Below, piece by piece: positions 61,901 through 64,000 of a stretch of 64,000 bases of DNA. The stretch lies in contig JASANE010030254.1 in assembly GCA_030248225.1 (NCBI GenBank), forward strand, positions 1-64,000, in the 5' to 3' direction. This DNA comes from Trileptium ribeirensis (taxonomy: Eukaryota > Nematoda > Enoplea > Enoplida > Thoracostomopsidae). The number at the start of each line of letters is the position of its first letter. Position 1 is the first letter of the stretch. The notes under the pieces are model-generated. The model worked only from the letters and a program-made list of their open reading frames with translations. It did not search any database and was not told where the DNA came from. The translations under genes and the position numbers were made by a program.

Positions 61901-63469
61901 GAGGCGCCATTAAACTACTTACTTGATCGGTACTACGTTTGCTAATAGAGAGGGTACTCCGACACAACAATAGATTCAGGTAAGCGAAAGGCGAAACGAA
62001 ACAAGGTATGCGGGTAAAGCGTACGACGGGACGTTCGCGAGACTTCATCTTGCTCTTTCTAATCACGAGACTATGGTACATGATAATCGGTTATTTATAA
62101 TCGCGGTTAGTAGCGATGAGGTTAACCTACGACAACGTAATACATTAACGATACAACAATACTTCTTAATACCATGACAAGATTATGGAGTGCTCATCGG
62201 TACGACTCCTAAATTCTATAGTGCGACAGTGGTACCTTACAAATTTTTCCTACTCGCACACATACATACATCCTCAAAGTGACCATGAAATTTCAGTAGC
62301 AGGTGCAAATATACTGGTTAATTTTGGATCTTGTCTCCTATGCGATCGTTTCACAAACACATTGGTAAAGCGGTAAGATTTGACCTTAAGTTGCAGCTAA
62401 TCCATGACCTAAATGTTGTCGAGAATGGACCTTTCGAGTCCACTAGCATGAGCTGTAACACCGTTAAAAACAATCGGGCGGACTTATCTTTCAAACGGCT
62501 TAAGGGTCCCGGTAGAGTGCGGTTGGGACCGAATTTTAAGCTTTTCCTAGTTCAAAATTATATCTAATTTACTAGACGGGTGATACCTACGATCTTAATT
62601 GAAACTGGTGGTATTAGTGGCGATGCCTCGTAGGGCATCGACACTACTCTAATGATACTAAAACCTGTTATTTTGACTTGAAAAACGCTCAAAAACGAGC
62701 TCCATTTGGTACTAAAGTTGAACCGTTATTTCGGGCAATTTCTGCTCGACGAAGCGAGACAGTAAACGGAGGCCCCGGTTGTCAGGACAACCGTAACAAT
62801 TTTGCTGGCTTAACCCTAATCGGATCCTTATACTGATTTGTCTACTAGTTTTCGATCGAGATTTACGCTCAAATTCCGTAGGGGCTGGAGAGAACCTACA
62901 ATTTGTCATATCTTCCTAATTTACCAGCCTTTCTCTACGAAATGTTGCATGGAGACGGGGTTTGACCTTCTATATCGAATTTTCAGGAACGGGTCAACGG
63001 TCCTCCCAAAAATTGGTCGGTCGGGCCGAGGCCCGATAGACTTGACATCGCGTCTAGCGACATCGTCAATTCTGCTATCCTAAAGGTTTACCACTGCCGA
63101 CAAATTTACCGACTCTGGTAAATTTGATACTGCTACTACAGTGGCAGCGTATAAGCGATTAGCGACTGCGATGCAGTCGTGCTGCATTGATGACAGTTAT
63201 GTACAGAGGAAGGGAAACAGAAATATGCTGGAAATCTATAGTAAAGCTAAACCGAAACCTAACTATGAAACGGCTTATACGTAAAAGGAAACTCACGAAT
63301 TTCACAGAAAACCTGAGCGGCTTTTGCGCTGCTCGGGTTTGAATTTATTGTAACTTTTGACCGGGCCGCGGCTTTGCCGGGCTCGATATCTTAAACGAAA
63401 GGCCTAAAGGGTCTCTATATGTAAGAAAAATCATTAAAATTCATGGGGTAGATTTCAAGTTATTTACTT

Positions 63470-64000
63470 TTGAAGTTTTGCGTAGGGGCGGAGCCCTATC
63501 ATGTCTTCGGGTTTATGATTCCGACCCAATAAAGTTGAGTTTTATAATGATATCCAAAAGTAGACATACTTACGAAGAAACCGCGAGAGTTTCAACAAAA
63601 TTCCTGGAGGGAATCTTAAAATATTTAAATTATAATCATGAATTCGCATTTTCGGTGGGGTTAGGCCACTTCGAGGCCGTCGGGTTTGGGGTTGCGACTC
63701 GAAATCGACGAGTTTCAGAGTCCTAGTTATTAGTAGACAATACTACGAAGAAACTGCCAAGGTTTCAGCAAAATCCCTGGAGTAGATCCTAAGGTATTTA
63801 AGTTTTCACATTTTGGTGGGAACGCACCCCTTTAGGGTCGTCGGGTTAGGGTTCCGAAGTAAAATCGACAGGTTTTATAAGTACATTCATTAACCGGGAG
63901 CATTGCGAAGAAAGTCCTAACAAAATTCCTGGAGTAAATCTTGAAATATTTAACTTTTCCATTTTTGGCGGGGGCAGGCCCCTTCAGGGTCGTCGAGTTT
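63470..64000. repeat. Satellite-like array at right edge
   Basis: Three units of about 150-175 bp with GCGAAGAAA, CAACAAAATTCCTGGAG..AAT, ATATTTAA, GGGGTTAGGCC-like and GGGTCGTCGGGTT. Anchor positions are about 63602, 63774 and 63926, and the array continues out of the window. Confidence 0.7.

Larger units (their letters stand above)
60140..64000. other. Clathrin intron upstream of exon a, distal part
   Basis: Holds repeat W (60700-60900), an inverted G copy (60920-61900), several short hairpins around 62600-63190, repeat Z (62880-63090) and the satellite-like array at the right edge. No upstream clathrin exon was found. Confidence 0.5.

Overview
The window is a eukaryotic, intron-rich, AT-rich stretch holding one recognisable host gene: the middle of a clathrin heavy chain gene on the minus strand. 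Fourteen consecutive coding exons lie between 54190 (most 5') and 3609 (most 3'). Every junction has AG/GT splice sites, and the reading phase stays continuous across all thirteen introns, giving 713 uninterrupted codons. By alignment from memory these correspond to about residues 488-1200 of the 1675-residue human protein, that is the end of the linker, the distal leg, the knee and the start of the proximal leg (CHCR repeats 1-4 and the first half of 5). The N-terminal beta-propeller must lie beyond 64000 and the light-chain-binding/trimerisation end before position 1, so the whole gene probably exceeds 64 kb. Coding sequence is only 2,139 bp of the 50.6 kb between the first and last exon seen (about 4%). 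Wording such as [25 protein letters not shown] and [11 protein letters not shown] is closer to nematode clathrin than to insect or vertebrate clathrin as I remember them. With the RTE-like retroelement wording this suggests a nematode with a large, repeat-rich genome; the species is not determinable here.

The introns (1.2-8.3 kb) are filled with degenerate and nested repeats. The best supported are: (i) a hAT-like family R with CAGGGAATAACCGG termini, one copy (58983-60131) having a perfect 8-bp target duplication and three others at 28.1-29.1, 35.7-37.3 and 50.0-52.2 kb, two of them split by later insertions; (ii) a second hAT-like group with CAGGGTTTTTT-type ends (46223-46631 with 8-bp target duplications; X copies at 29.8, 39.0 and 40.6 kb); (iii) a CTGGGCTCTCCA terminal-inverted-repeat family with 5-bp target duplications (8.1, 31.6, 34.6 kb and a broken copy at 8.8 kb); (iv) a TA-flanked MITE at 13.0-13.5 kb; (v) a 0.5 kb fold-back repeat at 35.15-35.67 kb; (vi) a dead RTE-like LINE at 20.9-22.8 kb; (vii) LTR-like repeats V/G at 2.3-3.2, 19.9-20.9, 23.8-25.6, 37.5-38.4, 54.5-54.9 and 60.9-61.9 kb; (viii) tandem and satellite-like arrays at 16.0-17.1, 57.6-57.96 and 63.5-64.0 kb.

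The most unusual observation is that two different clathrin exons have undergone partial tandem duplication. The 5' part of the exon at 45684-45848, with its splice acceptor, is present three times, the third copy being split by a hAT-like MITE. The 3' part of the exon at 14016-14161, with its splice donor, is present twice. The intact exons serve as the empty site and the original for the copies. No tRNA, rRNA, CRISPR, promoter or second host gene was recognised.
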